From positions 1-53,026 of the forward strand of contig NZ_CAJSLV010000076.1 of the NCBI RefSeq assembly GCF_907177275.1: DNA of 53,026 bases, in the 5' to 3' direction. The position numbers were made by a program, and so were the translations under genes. This document shows positions 42,533 through 50,528 of this stretch, in pieces. The notes under the pieces were generated by a model. It saw only the letters and a list, made by a program, of their open reading frames with translations. It did not search any database and was not told the origin of the DNA. Source of the stretch: Actinacidiphila cocklensis (GTDB lineage Bacteria; Actinomycetota; Actinomycetes; Streptomycetales; Streptomycetaceae). Numbering within the stretch: the stretch's first letter is position 1; each line of letters starts with the position of its first letter.

Positions 42533-42820
42533 ATGAAGCCGAGGCTGACGCTGGAGGAGCACCAAGACCTGGGGCTGTCCCTGGCCTGCGTCAGGGACGA
42601 ACTGCAGAAGCGGACCATCCAGCTCGCCAACGCCTACCCGCAGGCGGGACCGGAAGCAGTACCAGAGGAACTGCTCAAAGAGGCTCTGAAGACTCTGGAA
42701 TCCGTGCGATACGAACTCGACAAGATGATGTTCGACGAGTACCCGGACGACGGCACACCGGAGGTCTACTACCCAGAGGATGGACAAAGGGCGACCTGGC
42801 GGCCACTCCGGCAGCGGTGA
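42533..42820 (+). CDS. Small helical hypothetical protein (95 aa)
   Basis: ATG 42533 follows AAAGGAGAGGCCC at good spacing. The product is largely helical and acidic (LEEHQDLGLSLACVRDELQK, PEELLKEALKTLESVRYELD), ending YYPEDGQRATWRPLRQR. Short proteins of this look are common in actinobacterial mobile elements. Function is unknown. A terminator hairpin follows ~90 bp later. Confidence 0.7.
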   Translation: MKPRLTLEEHQDLGLSLACVRDELQKRTIQLANAYPQAGPEAVPEELLKEALKTLESVRYELDKMMFDEYPDDGTPEVYYPEDGQRATWRPLRQR

Positions 42821-42909
42821 CGCGACCACGGGAACCAGCAGGGCGTTACACGACGGATGAGCGCCCCCGCCCGTCGTAGGCGTGGCGCAGGTGGCTACCC
42901 TCACGCGCA

Positions 42910-42944
42910 GGCGCCCCTCCCCACGAGACCTGGGGAGGGGCGCC
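42910..42944. terminator. Strong terminator hairpin
   Basis: GGCGCCCCTCCCC and GGGGAGGGGCGCC form a perfect 13-bp stem around a 9-nt loop. It ends the transcript of the 95-aa gene and abuts the truncated Acb2/Tad1-like fragment. Confidence 0.85.
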
Positions 42945-42945
42945 G

Positions 42946-43140
42946 CTTGCGTCAGGCCGCGACTGGAAGGCGCATCCGTCCGAGCGGCAGGAGGCGCACA
43001 CCATCGTCCGTGAGCGCTGCGCCACGCTCGCCGGGTCGCTGGACGATCTGCTGCCCGAGGGCCGCGAGAAGGCACTGGCGATCACGAAGCTCGAAGAGGT
43101 CATGTTCTGGGCGAACGCGGCCATCGCGCGGAAGAGTTGA
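42946..43140 (+). pseudogene. 5'-truncated Acb2/Tad1-hairpin-domain gene
   Basis: The frame ending TGA 43138-43140 encodes RDWKAHPSERQEAHTIVRER, then LAGSLDDLLPEGREKALAIT and KLEEVMFWANAAIARKS. This matches the conserved hairpin of Acb2/Tad1-type phage proteins (LPDGREKSLA-TKLEEAM-WANAAIAR). Family members sponge cyclic nucleotides to defeat CBASS or Thoeris defence. No ATG, GTG or TTG exists in this frame after the stop at 42877-42879, and a terminator lies immediately upstream. The gene therefore seems to have lost its start and promoter. Confidence 0.7.
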
Positions 43141-43205
43141 CGGAATCGGTCACAGCACCGTCACACCGCCCCTGACTGTCAGTCCGATACGGCACGCTGA
43201 CCCGC

Positions 43206-43682
43206 ATGCGTACCCGTATCGCCGCCGCGACCACGCTCGCCGCCGTACTCCTCACCCTGACCGCCTGCTCCTCCAGCAGTGACGACAAGGCCGACCAGCC
43301 CGCCCCCGCCGGGAACACCGCGGCCGGCCCCGCGCCCGCCGCGGGCAAGCAGGACCCCGCGGCCGCCGATAAGACGGCGCTCACCCAGGCTGTGCAGGAC
43401 TACACCACCAAGCTCTTCAACGGCGACCTCGACGGCTACGACCTCGTGTCCGCCCGATGCAAGCTCAACATGACGAAGTACGAGTGGGCCGTCCTCGCGA
43501 AGAAGGGCCACCACGACTACGGGTCCCAAGTCGCCACCGACATCCACATCGACGAACTGTCCGGGAACCTCGCCCGCGTCACCTACGGTGCCGGGCACAT
43601 CCCCGCGATGGACCGCAAAGGGCAGCCCTGGACCCGCGAAGGCGGGAAGTGGCACTGGGACAGCTGCCAGACCGTCAGCTGA
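43206..43682 (+). CDS. Putative lipoprotein
   Basis: 158 aa from ATG 43206. The signal RTRIAAATTLAAVLLTLTAC has lipobox LTAC. A Pro/Ala linker follows, then a domain with LTQAVQDYTTKLFNGDLDGY and YGAGHIPAMDRKGQPWTREG, ending WHWDSC. The latter resembles NTF2-like secreted domains found in Streptomyces and some prophages. The two cysteines (ARCKL and DSC) may form a disulfide. Function is unknown. Confidence 0.82.
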   Translation: MRTRIAAATTLAAVLLTLTACSSSSDDKADQPAPAGNTAAGPAPAAGKQDPAAADKTALTQAVQDYTTKLFNGDLDGYDLVSARCKLNMTKYEWAVLAKKGHHDYGSQVATDIHIDELSGNLARVTYGAGHIPAMDRKGQPWTREGGKWHWDSCQTVS

Positions 43683-43724
43683 CACCGCGCGCCAGGCGCG
43701 CACCCGCTCGCGAGGAGGTGACCC

Positions 43725-44128
43725 GTGGGAGCCTTCACGCCCGTCACCGACGAAGAGCGGGAGCGGATCCGCGAGCTGCACGCGCAGGGCCTCGGCTGCA
43801 ACGAGATCGCCCGCACCATCGGCCGGGGCACCCGCACGGTCAGCATCCAGGCTGCCGCAATGGGCGTGACGTTCGCCAATGCGGAGATGACCGAGGTCGC
43901 CACCCGCGAACGCAAGGCCCAGCTCGCCGTACGCAGCATGGACCTCGCCGAGGCCCTCCAGGGAGAGGCCGAGCGGCTCACCGAGCAGATGCGGGAGCCC
44001 GCGAAGATCTACAGCTTCGGCGGCAAGGACAACACGTACGCCTACGAAGACGTACCCGAGCCGCCGGCCGACGCGAAGAAGGCCCTCATGGGAGCGGCCG
44101 GCGAGGAGGCCGGCGGTGAGCGCACGTC
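43725..44128 (+). pseudogene. Terminase-small-subunit-like HTH protein, 3' end cut at the right island repeat
   Basis: GTG 43725 follows GAGGAGGTG. The N-terminus has an HTH for small-terminase or HTH_23-like proteins: ELHAQGLGCNEIARTIGRGT, RTVSIQAAAMGVTF. The continuation (ERKAQLAVRSMDLAEALQGE, KIYSFGGKDNTYAYEDVPEP) matches actinophage/prophage proteins as I remember them, which go on for ~50-80 further residues after the PADAKKALM segment. Here the frame runs into the repeat at 44124 and beyond is only a shadow of the aldo/keto-reductase gene. So the gene is truncated at the island border. Confidence 0.6.
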
Positions 44129-44160
44129 AGCCCCTCCCGCCGGCGCGCGCCACCGGTTTT
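44124..44160. repeat. Right direct repeat of the island (attR-like)
   Basis: ACGTC followed by the same 32 bp (44129-44160) as at 29238-29269. The downstream CCGGCACTCGGCCGGCGCC (44171-44189) is also shared. It lies 12 bp before the end of the chromosomal aldo/keto-reductase gene if the downstream part is included. Confidence 0.85.
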
Positions 44161-44200
44161 CCCCTCCAGACCGGCACTCGGCCGGCGCCAGGAACCGCCG

Positions 44201-45148
44201 CTACCGCGCTTCGGCGAAGCGCGCCAGGTGCTCGTCGCCGAGCCGCACCTGGCGTGCAGCGAGTGCCTGCTCGATCTGTTCCACGCGGCTCGCGCCGACG
44301 ATCGGGTCGATGCCCTGCCGCATCAGCCATGCGAGGACGACCTCGTTGCGAGTGGCCGACAGCTCGTCGGCGACCTCCTCCAGGACCGCGAGCACCCCGG
44401 CGGTCCCGGGGTGGTCATAGGTTTCCGGCAGGGGTTTGTCCGCACGCACGTACGAACCCCACATGAGCGAGCTGTACGACCACACGGAGAGTCCTTCCGA
44501 CCGAGCGAGGTCCAAGTCCTCGGCGGCGAGCATCCGGTGGCCGGCCTCCGAGAGGGAAGTACTCGGGCGCGGCTGGACGAGCGAGTGGCGCAACTGCAGG
44601 GCGGTCCACGGCTCCGCACCCTGCTCCCGCGCGAGCGACCGGGCACGCTCGACGCGCCAGGCGGCATGGTTCGCCGCCCCGACCCGCAGGGCCACCCCCT
44701 TGGTGACCAGCTCGCCGAAGGCACCGACCGTCTCCTCCAGCGGAACGGTGCGGTCCTCGGCGTGTGCCCAGAGCAGGTCCACGTGATCGACGCCGAGCCG
44801 CTCCAGGCTCTCCTCCACACCAGCCCGGATGGCGCGGGCGGACAGCCCTTCGGCGCTTTCCGGCCAGGAGTGCGGGACCAGCGGATTCTGTCGGACCTTG
44901 GTTGCGATCCGCACCGCGTCACGCGCGCCCGGGCGTGCCCGCAGCCACGCGCCGATGACGCGCTCGCTCGCGCCGCCGACGCCACTGGGGTCGCTCCAGA
45001 AGGAGTAGCAGTTCGCGGTGTCGAGCCAGATGCCGCCGCCGGCGACGAAGGAGTCGAGGATCGCGAAGGCTCGGTCAGGGTCGACGCGGGTGCCGAAGTC
45101 CATCGTCCCGAGGACGATCTGGGGATCAGTGGTGTTCATGCCCTCCAT
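44201..45148 (-). CDS. Aldo/keto reductase
   Basis: 315 aa from ATG 45148 (a second ATG at 45139 is possible). The (beta/alpha)8 NADPH-dependent reductase is recognisable: IWLDTANCYSFWSDPSGVGG with the catalytic Tyr region, KVRQNPLVPHSWPES, LGVDHVDLLWAHAEDRTVPL with the active-site His, GVALRVGAANHAAW, and the C-terminal NADP-binding stretch DPIVGASRVEQIEQAL. It reduces aldehydes, ketones or sugars. A dyad of the MerR type lies right upstream. It borders the island's right end. Confidence 0.9.
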   Translation of the reverse strand: MEGMNTTDPQIVLGTMDFGTRVDPDRAFAILDSFVAGGGIWLDTANCYSFWSDPSGVGGASERVIGAWLRARPGARDAVRIATKVRQNPLVPHSWPESAEGLSARAIRAGVEESLERLGVDHVDLLWAHAEDRTVPLEETVGAFGELVTKGVALRVGAANHAAWRVERARSLAREQGAEPWTALQLRHSLVQPRPSTSLSEAGHRMLAAEDLDLARSEGLSVWSYSSLMWGSYVRADKPLPETYDHPGTAGVLAVLEEVADELSATRNEVVLAWLMRQGIDPIVGASRVEQIEQALAARQVRLGDEHLARFAEAR

Positions 45149-45156
45149 GCTGGGAT

Positions 45157-45172
45157 CTGGAGCGCGCTCCAG
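45157..45172. promoter_or_regulatory. MerR-type promoter dyad before the aldo/keto reductase
   Basis: CTGGAGCGCGCTCCAG is a perfect 16-bp palindrome. On the minus strand it follows a -35-like TTGACC and separates it from the start by ~30 bp, so the dyad sits in the -35/-10 spacer as in MerR/SoxR-controlled promoters. No merR gene is in the window. Confidence 0.6.
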
Positions 45173-45401
45173 GTCAAGAGCCGTCGTGGCAGACGAAGCG
45201 CCCGAAGGCGCTCATGCTGCATGCATCGACCCCGAGCCCACGCCGGGCCGGCCGAGCCCGGCAGGTGGCCCGTGGCCGCCGGCTCGCCAGCGGCCCCAAC
45301 CGCCCGACGTCCGCGCCCTCCGCATGGGTAGAAGCGTGCGGGTTCCGGCCTAGCTGACGGGATCTCATTCTCCGAGCGCTCGCAGTGCCGCATCCAACTG
45401 G

Positions 45402-45673
45402 CTAGCCCGCAGGCCAGTGTGGGTTCGGCATGCCGTCGTCGCTCATGTGCGCTCGCTGCCAGATCCCGTGCGTGAGGTGGTGGTACGTCGCCCGGAAGCC
45501 GTACGGCGCGACCATGGTGGCTACGGAGCAGGTGGGACGGCCCGGACGACGCCTGGCGCCAGGACCCGTCTCGCCACCAAGAGGGTGATGCAGGTCCGCA
45601 GCGCGCTGTGCCGGCGACGGAGGGGGAGGTGGGCGTCGTCCACGTACGCTCGGTGGGTCAGGAAGCCGGCCAT
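45402..45673 (-). pseudogene. Frameshifted small gene
   Basis: From ATG 45673 one frame reads AGFLTHRAYVDDAHLPLRRR, then HSALRTCITLLV. The plausible continuation, APYGFRATYHHLTHGIWQRA, is in another frame and ends at 45402. A small Streptomyces protein family with the order YVDD-H-PLRRRH-ALR-C ... YG-RAT-HHL, recalled from memory, fits if the two are joined. The ~70-bp stretch between is incompatible with one frame. Confidence 0.4.
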
Positions 45674-45855
45674 CGTGCGGGTTCCAGGTCCAGTGCCCGT
45701 GCCAGGGCTGCGGTGACGGCGGCGGCGTGTGCCGGCAGGTGTTGTCCTGCCCAGGTTCCGGCAAGGCTGAGGAAGTCCAGCAGGTCCTGCTGCGCCCCGG
45801 CGACGAGCGTGCGTACCTGCTCTACCGGCAGCTCGATCACCCGAACGGGTTGCAT
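45658..45855 (-). CDS. Small hypothetical protein (~65 aa)
   Basis: Start taken at ATG 45855; the frame is open to 45894. The sequence QPVRVIELPVEQVRTLVAGA, QQDLLDFLSLAGTWAGQHLP and HAAAVTAALARALDLEPARW looks like a real amphipathic helical protein. Its stop region overlaps the start of the frameshifted gene by 16 bp, suggesting former coupling. No ribosome-binding site stands out. Unrecognised. Confidence 0.4.
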   Translation of the reverse strand: MQPVRVIELPVEQVRTLVAGAQQDLLDFLSLAGTWAGQHLPAHAAAVTAALARALDLEPARWPAS

Positions 45856-45946
45856 CACGATCACACGGGGATAGTGCCGGATCCGCTGCCACACCCGCCA
45901 CGGGCTTTCGTGCGGTATCGGGCTCGGGGTGGCCCGCCACCTGTCA

Positions 45947-46029
45947 GGACGCTGAGGACGAGTTCCGCGGCGATCTCGGCGTTGGACCTGCCGTGGGCGG
46001 CGAGCACGGTGATCTCCTGAATCGCGGGA
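45947..46029 (-). pseudogene. Fragment of a LuxR-type HTH
   Basis: The frame reads AIQEITVLAAHGRSNAEIAA, then ELVLS. This is the N-terminal half of a LuxR/GerE helix-turn-helix (T-RE-EVL-L-A-GRSNAEIA-EL-LS). It then diverges (VLTGGG) where the recognition helix ATVKTHVGRVL should follow. No intact regulator surrounds it, so it is a remnant. Confidence 0.6.
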
Positions 46030-46196
46030 GCCGGCGGCCGCGGCCTGGTGCCCCCGTCCGGTCCGTGAGACGCGCGTTTCGGCTGGTGGCGTGCGATCTG
46101 CCGACCGGGGTGAGCCGTGAGACGGTGGGTCGAAGGGCCTGTACGGCTGCGCGGTGAGGCCTGTGGCAAAAGCCGCGCCCAGGAGAGGACCTCACG

Positions 46197-46301
46197 ATGA
46201 GAGCACTGGAGACGATCGGCTTCTCGCTGGTGGTGATCGCTTTCTCCGTGGCGACCCTGGTGTTCATGATGGGTGGCCCGAAGTACCGGCGTAAGGACTA
46301 G
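46197..46301 (+). CDS. Small single-pass membrane protein (34 aa)
   Basis: ATG 46197 follows CAGGAGAGGACCTCACG. The product starts RALETIGFSLVVIAFSVATL, one membrane helix, and ends KYRRKD, a positive tail. A good ribosome-binding site and a membrane-helix-plus-basic-tail design support a real small protein. It converges with glgX. Function is unknown. Confidence 0.55.
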   Translation: MRALETIGFSLVVIAFSVATLVFMMGGPKYRRKD

Positions 46302-46393
46302 GGCGCGCCACCGCGGGGGGCGAGCCGGCCTCGGAGGTCCTGCGCCGTGCCCTCGCCCGGCGGTCGCGGCCCGCCGGGGAGGTGGCCACCGCT

Positions 46394-48559
46394 CTAGCGG
46401 GGCCTGAGCGGGCGGCGGGCGGCGTTCAGGGCGCGGCGGATACGGCCGGACCGGCGGCGCGGGCTGGTGAGGATCAGGGTCGCGCGGGGCGGGACGGACA
46501 GGGTGCCGCCCGCCTTGGCCTCGGTCTCGTCGGTGGTCTCCGCGCCGGTGGCGGTGTCCACGGCGACCTGCCACGCCTCCGCGTAGGCCCGGCCCGGCAG
46601 GACGAACTCGACGGGCTCGTGGTGGCTGTTGAGCAGGATCAGGAAGGAGTCGTCCACGATCAGGCCGCCGCGCGGGCCGGGTTCGGAGATGGCGTCGCCG
46701 TTGAGGAAGAGGGCGACCGCGTGGGCGTCGTCGCGGTGCCAGTCGCCCTCCGCCATGGTGCGGCCGCCCGGGGTGAGCCACACCGCGTCCCCGAGGCCGG
46801 GTCCCGGGGTGTCGCCGCGCAGGAACCGGCGGCGCCGGAAGACCGGATGGTCGCGCCGCAGCGTGATCAACCGCCGGGTGAAGTCGAGGAGTTCGCGTTG
46901 CCCGGCGTCGAGGTCCCAGTGGGTCCAGGACAGTTCGCCGTCCTGGCAGTAGGCGTTGTTGTTGCCGTGCTGCGTACGGCCGAACTCGTCGCCGTGGCTG
47001 ATCATGGGGACGCCCTGCGAGATGAGCAGGGTGGTGAGCAGGTTGCGCTGCTGGCGGGCACGCAGGTCCAGGACGTCCTGGTCGTCGGTGTCGCCCTCGG
47101 CGCCGCAGTTCCAGGAGCGGTTGTGGCTCTCGCCGTCGCGGTTGTCCTCGCCGTTGGCCTCGTTGTGCTTGTCGTTGTACGACACGAGGTCGCGCAGCGT
47201 GAAACCGTCGTGGCAGGTCACGAAGTTGACGCCGGCCCGGGGCCGGCGGCTGTCGTCCTGGTAGAGGTCGGAGGAGCCGGTCAGCCGGGAGGCGAGATCG
47301 GGCAGCGTGGAGTTCTCGCCGCGCCAGAAGTCGCGCACGGTGTCCCGGTAGCGGCCGTTCCACTCGCTCCACAGCGGGGGGAAGTTGCCGACCTGGTAGC
47401 CGCCCTCGCCGACGTCCCACGGCTCGGCGATCAGCTTGACCCGGCTGACCACCGGGTCCTGCTGGACCAGGTCGAAGAACGCGGAGAGCCGGTCCACCTC
47501 GTGGAACTGCCGTGCCAGGGTGGCCGCCAGGTCGAAGCGGAAGCCGTCGACGTGCATCTCGGTGACCCAGTACCGCAGGCTGTCCATGATCAGCTGCAGC
47601 ACGTGCGGGCTGCGCATCAGCAGCGAGTTGCCGGTGCCGGTGGTGTCGAAGTAGTGCGCCGGGTCGTCGTCCACGAGCCGGTAGTACGAGGCGTTGTCGA
47701 TGCCGCGCATCGACAGGGTCGGGCCGAAGTGGTTGCCCTCCGCGGTGTGGTTGTAGACCACGTCCAGGATCACCTCGATGCCGGCCGCGTGCAGGGCCTT
47801 GACCATCGACTTGAACTCGGTGACCTGGCTGCCCCTGCCGCGGGCCGAGGCGTAGGCGTTGTGCGGGGCGAAGAAGCCGATGGTGTTGTAGCCCCAGTAG
47901 TTGCGCAGCCCGCGGTCGAGCAGGTGGCCGTCCTGGACGAACTGGTGCACCGGCATCAGCTCCAGCGTGGTCACGCCGAGCCCGGTCAGGTGGTCGATCA
48001 CGGCCGGGTGCGCCAGTCCCGCGTAGCTGCCCCGCAGCTCCCGGGGCAGCTGCGGGTGCAGCTGGGTCAGGCCGCGGACGTGCGCCTCGTAGATCACCGA
48101 CTCGTGGTACGAGTGGCCCGGCGGCCGGTCGTCGCCCCAGTCGAAGGCCGGGTCCGTCACCACGGACAGCATCGTGTGGCGAAGGCTGTCGGCGGTGTTG
48201 AGGCCCTGCGGATCGCCGAAGGGGTAGCCGAACAGCGACTCGTGGCCGTCCGCCTGGCCGTCGATGGCCTTCGCGTACGGGTCGAGCAGCAGCTTGGCCG
48301 GGTTGCAGCGGTGCCCGCGCCACGGCTCGTAGGGGCCGTGCACCCGGAAGCCGTAGCGCTGGCCGGGGCCGACGCCGGGCAGGTAGGCGTGCCAGATGAA
48401 GCCGTCGACCTCGGTCAGCGGTATCCGCCGCTCGCGCCGGCCCTGGTCGATCAGGCACAGCTCGACCTTCTCCGCGGCCTCGGAGAACAGCGCGAAGTTC
48501 GTTCCTGAGCCGTCGTACGTCGCTCCGAGCGGATACGCGCGGCCGGTCCACTTCTGCAT
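46394..48559 (-). CDS. glgX: Glycogen debranching protein GlgX
   Basis: 721 aa from ATG 48559 (GAGGGGGGCG upstream), the family length. An N-terminal CBM48 module (AYPLGATYDGSGTNFALFSE ... GQRYGFRVHGPYEP) precedes the GH13 barrel. Catalytic segments are VDGFRFDLA (nucleophile Asp), LIAEPWD (acid/base Glu) and NFVTCHDG (transition-state Asp), plus ILDVVYNHTAEG. The C-terminal beta domain ends in an Arg-rich tail. It removes alpha-1,6 branches from glycogen. A single gene here, without other glg genes. Confidence 0.95.
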   Translation of the reverse strand: MQKWTGRAYPLGATYDGSGTNFALFSEAAEKVELCLIDQGRRERRIPLTEVDGFIWHAYLPGVGPGQRYGFRVHGPYEPWRGHRCNPAKLLLDPYAKAIDGQADGHESLFGYPFGDPQGLNTADSLRHTMLSVVTDPAFDWGDDRPPGHSYHESVIYEAHVRGLTQLHPQLPRELRGSYAGLAHPAVIDHLTGLGVTTLELMPVHQFVQDGHLLDRGLRNYWGYNTIGFFAPHNAYASARGRGSQVTEFKSMVKALHAAGIEVILDVVYNHTAEGNHFGPTLSMRGIDNASYYRLVDDDPAHYFDTTGTGNSLLMRSPHVLQLIMDSLRYWVTEMHVDGFRFDLAATLARQFHEVDRLSAFFDLVQQDPVVSRVKLIAEPWDVGEGGYQVGNFPPLWSEWNGRYRDTVRDFWRGENSTLPDLASRLTGSSDLYQDDSRRPRAGVNFVTCHDGFTLRDLVSYNDKHNEANGEDNRDGESHNRSWNCGAEGDTDDQDVLDLRARQQRNLLTTLLISQGVPMISHGDEFGRTQHGNNNAYCQDGELSWTHWDLDAGQRELLDFTRRLITLRRDHPVFRRRRFLRGDTPGPGLGDAVWLTPGGRTMAEGDWHRDDAHAVALFLNGDAISEPGPRGGLIVDDSFLILLNSHHEPVEFVLPGRAYAEAWQVAVDTATGAETTDETEAKAGGTLSVPPRATLILTSPRRRSGRIRRALNAARRPLRPR

Positions 48560-48672
48560 GTCGCCGCCCCCCTCAGCCGGCCGCCCTCTGCGGCCGCAGG
48601 GGGCGTCTACCCCCCGGTCGGGCAGGTAGCTGGGCAACATCGCGTTGTTCTGCGGTCGATACCGGACCGTGA

Positions 48673-48708
48673 TGCCGGCGGGCACGCGCCAGGTGGTGCC
48701 CGCCGGCA
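48673..48708 (-). terminator. Terminator after the GH16 gene
   Basis: TGCCGGCGGGCAC and GTGCCCGCCGGCA form a perfect 13-bp stem with a 10-nt loop, 15 bp beyond the GH16 stop and before glgX on the same strand. Confidence 0.8.
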
Positions 48709-48722
48709 CCCGGGTCCCGCTC

Positions 48723-50453
48723 TCAGGCCGGCGCGAACTTCTGGGCGCCCGACCCGTTGCAGTCCCAGATCTGCAGCCGCGTGCCGTTCGCGGTCGCGCC
48801 CGACGGCGAGTCGACGCACCGGCCCGTGGTCGGGTTGGACAGCGAACCGTCGGCGTTGGCGACCCAGTTCTGGTAGCCCCCGCCGTTGCAGGTGGCCAAC
48901 TGGAGCTGCGTTCCCGCCGCGTTGACGCCGCCGGCGATGTCCAGGCACTTGCCCAGCGTGCGCAGGGTCTGGCCGCTCCAGGTCCACTTCTGGTCGAGTG
49001 AGGTGGCCTGCTGGCAGTCCCACAGCTGGACCGCGGTGCCGTCGCCGCCGTTGTCGTCGCCCGCCACGTCCACGCACTTGCCGCCGGGGCCGTAGATCGG
49101 GGTGCCGATGGCGAACTTCTGGGCGCCGGAGCCGTTGCAGTCCCAGATCTGCAGCCGCGTGCCGTTGGCGGTGGCACCCGACGGCGAGTCGACGCACCGG
49201 CCGCTGGCCGGGTTCCGCAGCGAGCCGTCGGCCTGCCGCACCCAGGACTGGTAGCCGCCGCTGTTGCACGTGGCGAGCTGCAGCTGCGTTCCGGCGGCGC
49301 TGTTGCCGCCGGCGATGTCCAGGCACTTGCCGAGGGTCTGCAGGGTCTGGCCGCTCCAGGTCCAGTGCTGGTCCTTGGCCCCGGACTGGCAGTCCCACAG
49401 CTGGACCGCGGTGCCGTCGCCGCCGTTGTCGTCGCCCGCCACGTCCACGCACTTGCCGCCGGGACCGGTGATCGTCTGGCCGCTCACCGTACCGCCGCCG
49501 CCTCCCCCGGAGCCGGGTCCCTTGTTGTACACGGCCACCGAGTCGACGACCAGCCTGCCGCCGGAGACCGTGGCCGCGTTCGGGCCGCCGCCGAAGGCGT
49601 CGGGGAAGCCGCCGCCGATCGCCAGGTCGTAGATGATGAAGAACGGGTGGTCGATCGCGTCGGACCAGGTCGTCGCGTCCACCTGGTTGGCGTTGACGGT
49701 GAAGAAGTTGTTCCCGTCGAGGTAGAAGCGGATCTGCTCAGGCGACACCGAGCGGTCGATCTCCGCCGCGTAGTCGTGGAAGCCGGTCTGGCAGCCGGAG
49801 CAGGCGCGCTCGCCCGAGCCGATGCCGGTCGACTCGTTGCACGGCCCGCCCGGGCTCACCCCGCAGTGGATGGTGCTGAAGTCGGAGCTGCGGCCGTTGA
49901 TGTCCTCCATGATGTCGATCTCGCCGGACTTCGGCCAGGTCACACCGGAGCGCAGCGGCGCGCCGAGCATCCAGAACGCCGGCCAGTAGCCGGCCCCGTT
50001 GGCGGTGCTGACGTCGGGCTGCTGGAGGACGGACTCGATGCGGACGACACCGCCCGCCGGGGCGCCGAAGGTCGCGGCCTGGGTCTCCACCCGCCCGGAC
50101 GTCCATCCGCCGCGCGGGTCGGAACCGGAGTGCTGCGCCTGGAGCACCAGGTGGCCCTGACCGTCGTAATAGACGTTCGAGGTGCTGCTGGTCATGGTCT
50201 CGATCTCGCCGGTGCCGAAGTTGCTGCCCGGCCCGGTGTCGTACTTCCACAGGCTCTGGTCGATGCCGGTGCCGGACGCACCGTTGAAGTCGTCGCTCCA
50301 GGTGAGCGTGAAGCCCGATGGCGTGGGGGGCACCGCCGCCTGGGCGTTCAGCGTCGCGGTGACGGTGGCGGCCACCGTCACCGCGACGACGGGCACCAGA
50401 TGGAGCGCTCTCAACCACCCGCGGCGCCGTGCTCGTGCAAATGTCAAGCGCAT
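48723..50453 (-). CDS. Secreted GH16 endo-beta-1,3-glucanase with two ricin-type (CBM13) modules
   Basis: 576 aa from ATG 50453 (GGAGG upstream). A signal peptide (ARARRR, then LVPVVAVTVAATVTATLNAQA) leads to a GH16 domain with the catalytic motif GEIDIMEDINGR (E-I-D-I-M-E) near residue 165 and WPAFWMLG. A glycine linker follows. The C-terminal half consists of two ~126-residue ricin/CBM13 modules that are almost identical (each GPGGKCVDVAGDDNGGDGTA ... CNGSGAQKFA). It degrades fungal or plant beta-glucan outside the cell. Confidence 0.93.
   Translation of the reverse strand: MRLTFARARRRGWLRALHLVPVVAVTVAATVTATLNAQAAVPPTPSGFTLTWSDDFNGASGTGIDQSLWKYDTGPGSNFGTGEIETMTSSTSNVYYDGQGHLVLQAQHSGSDPRGGWTSGRVETQAATFGAPAGGVVRIESVLQQPDVSTANGAGYWPAFWMLGAPLRSGVTWPKSGEIDIMEDINGRSSDFSTIHCGVSPGGPCNESTGIGSGERACSGCQTGFHDYAAEIDRSVSPEQIRFYLDGNNFFTVNANQVDATTWSDAIDHPFFIIYDLAIGGGFPDAFGGGPNAATVSGGRLVVDSVAVYNKGPGSGGGGGGTVSGQTITGPGGKCVDVAGDDNGGDGTAVQLWDCQSGAKDQHWTWSGQTLQTLGKCLDIAGGNSAAGTQLQLATCNSGGYQSWVRQADGSLRNPASGRCVDSPSGATANGTRLQIWDCNGSGAQKFAIGTPIYGPGGKCVDVAGDDNGGDGTAVQLWDCQQATSLDQKWTWSGQTLRTLGKCLDIAGGVNAAGTQLQLATCNGGGYQNWVANADGSLSNPTTGRCVDSPSGATANGTRLQIWDCNGSGAQKFAPA
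50402..50413. promoter_or_regulatory. LacI-type half-palindrome in the start of the GH16 gene
   Basis: GGAGCGCTCTCA here shares the 11-mer GAGCGCTCTCA with the operator at 26421-26432. It lies inside the signal-peptide coding region ~40 bp after the start. It could be a downstream operator for a LacI regulator, or chance. Confidence 0.3.
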
Positions 50454-50528
50454 GTCCGACCTCCGGGTCAGGCGTGATCTTGCGTGTCCGCTACGCCGCC
50501 GCCGGCGGGATGCCGCGGGGCGCATGGC

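Noticed and set aside
29300..44124. An integrase, transfer or replication gene for the island
   Set aside because: Only IS-type transposases were found; no tyrosine or serine integrase, TraB/FtsK-like or Rep protein motif was visible, so autonomous mobility is not claimed.
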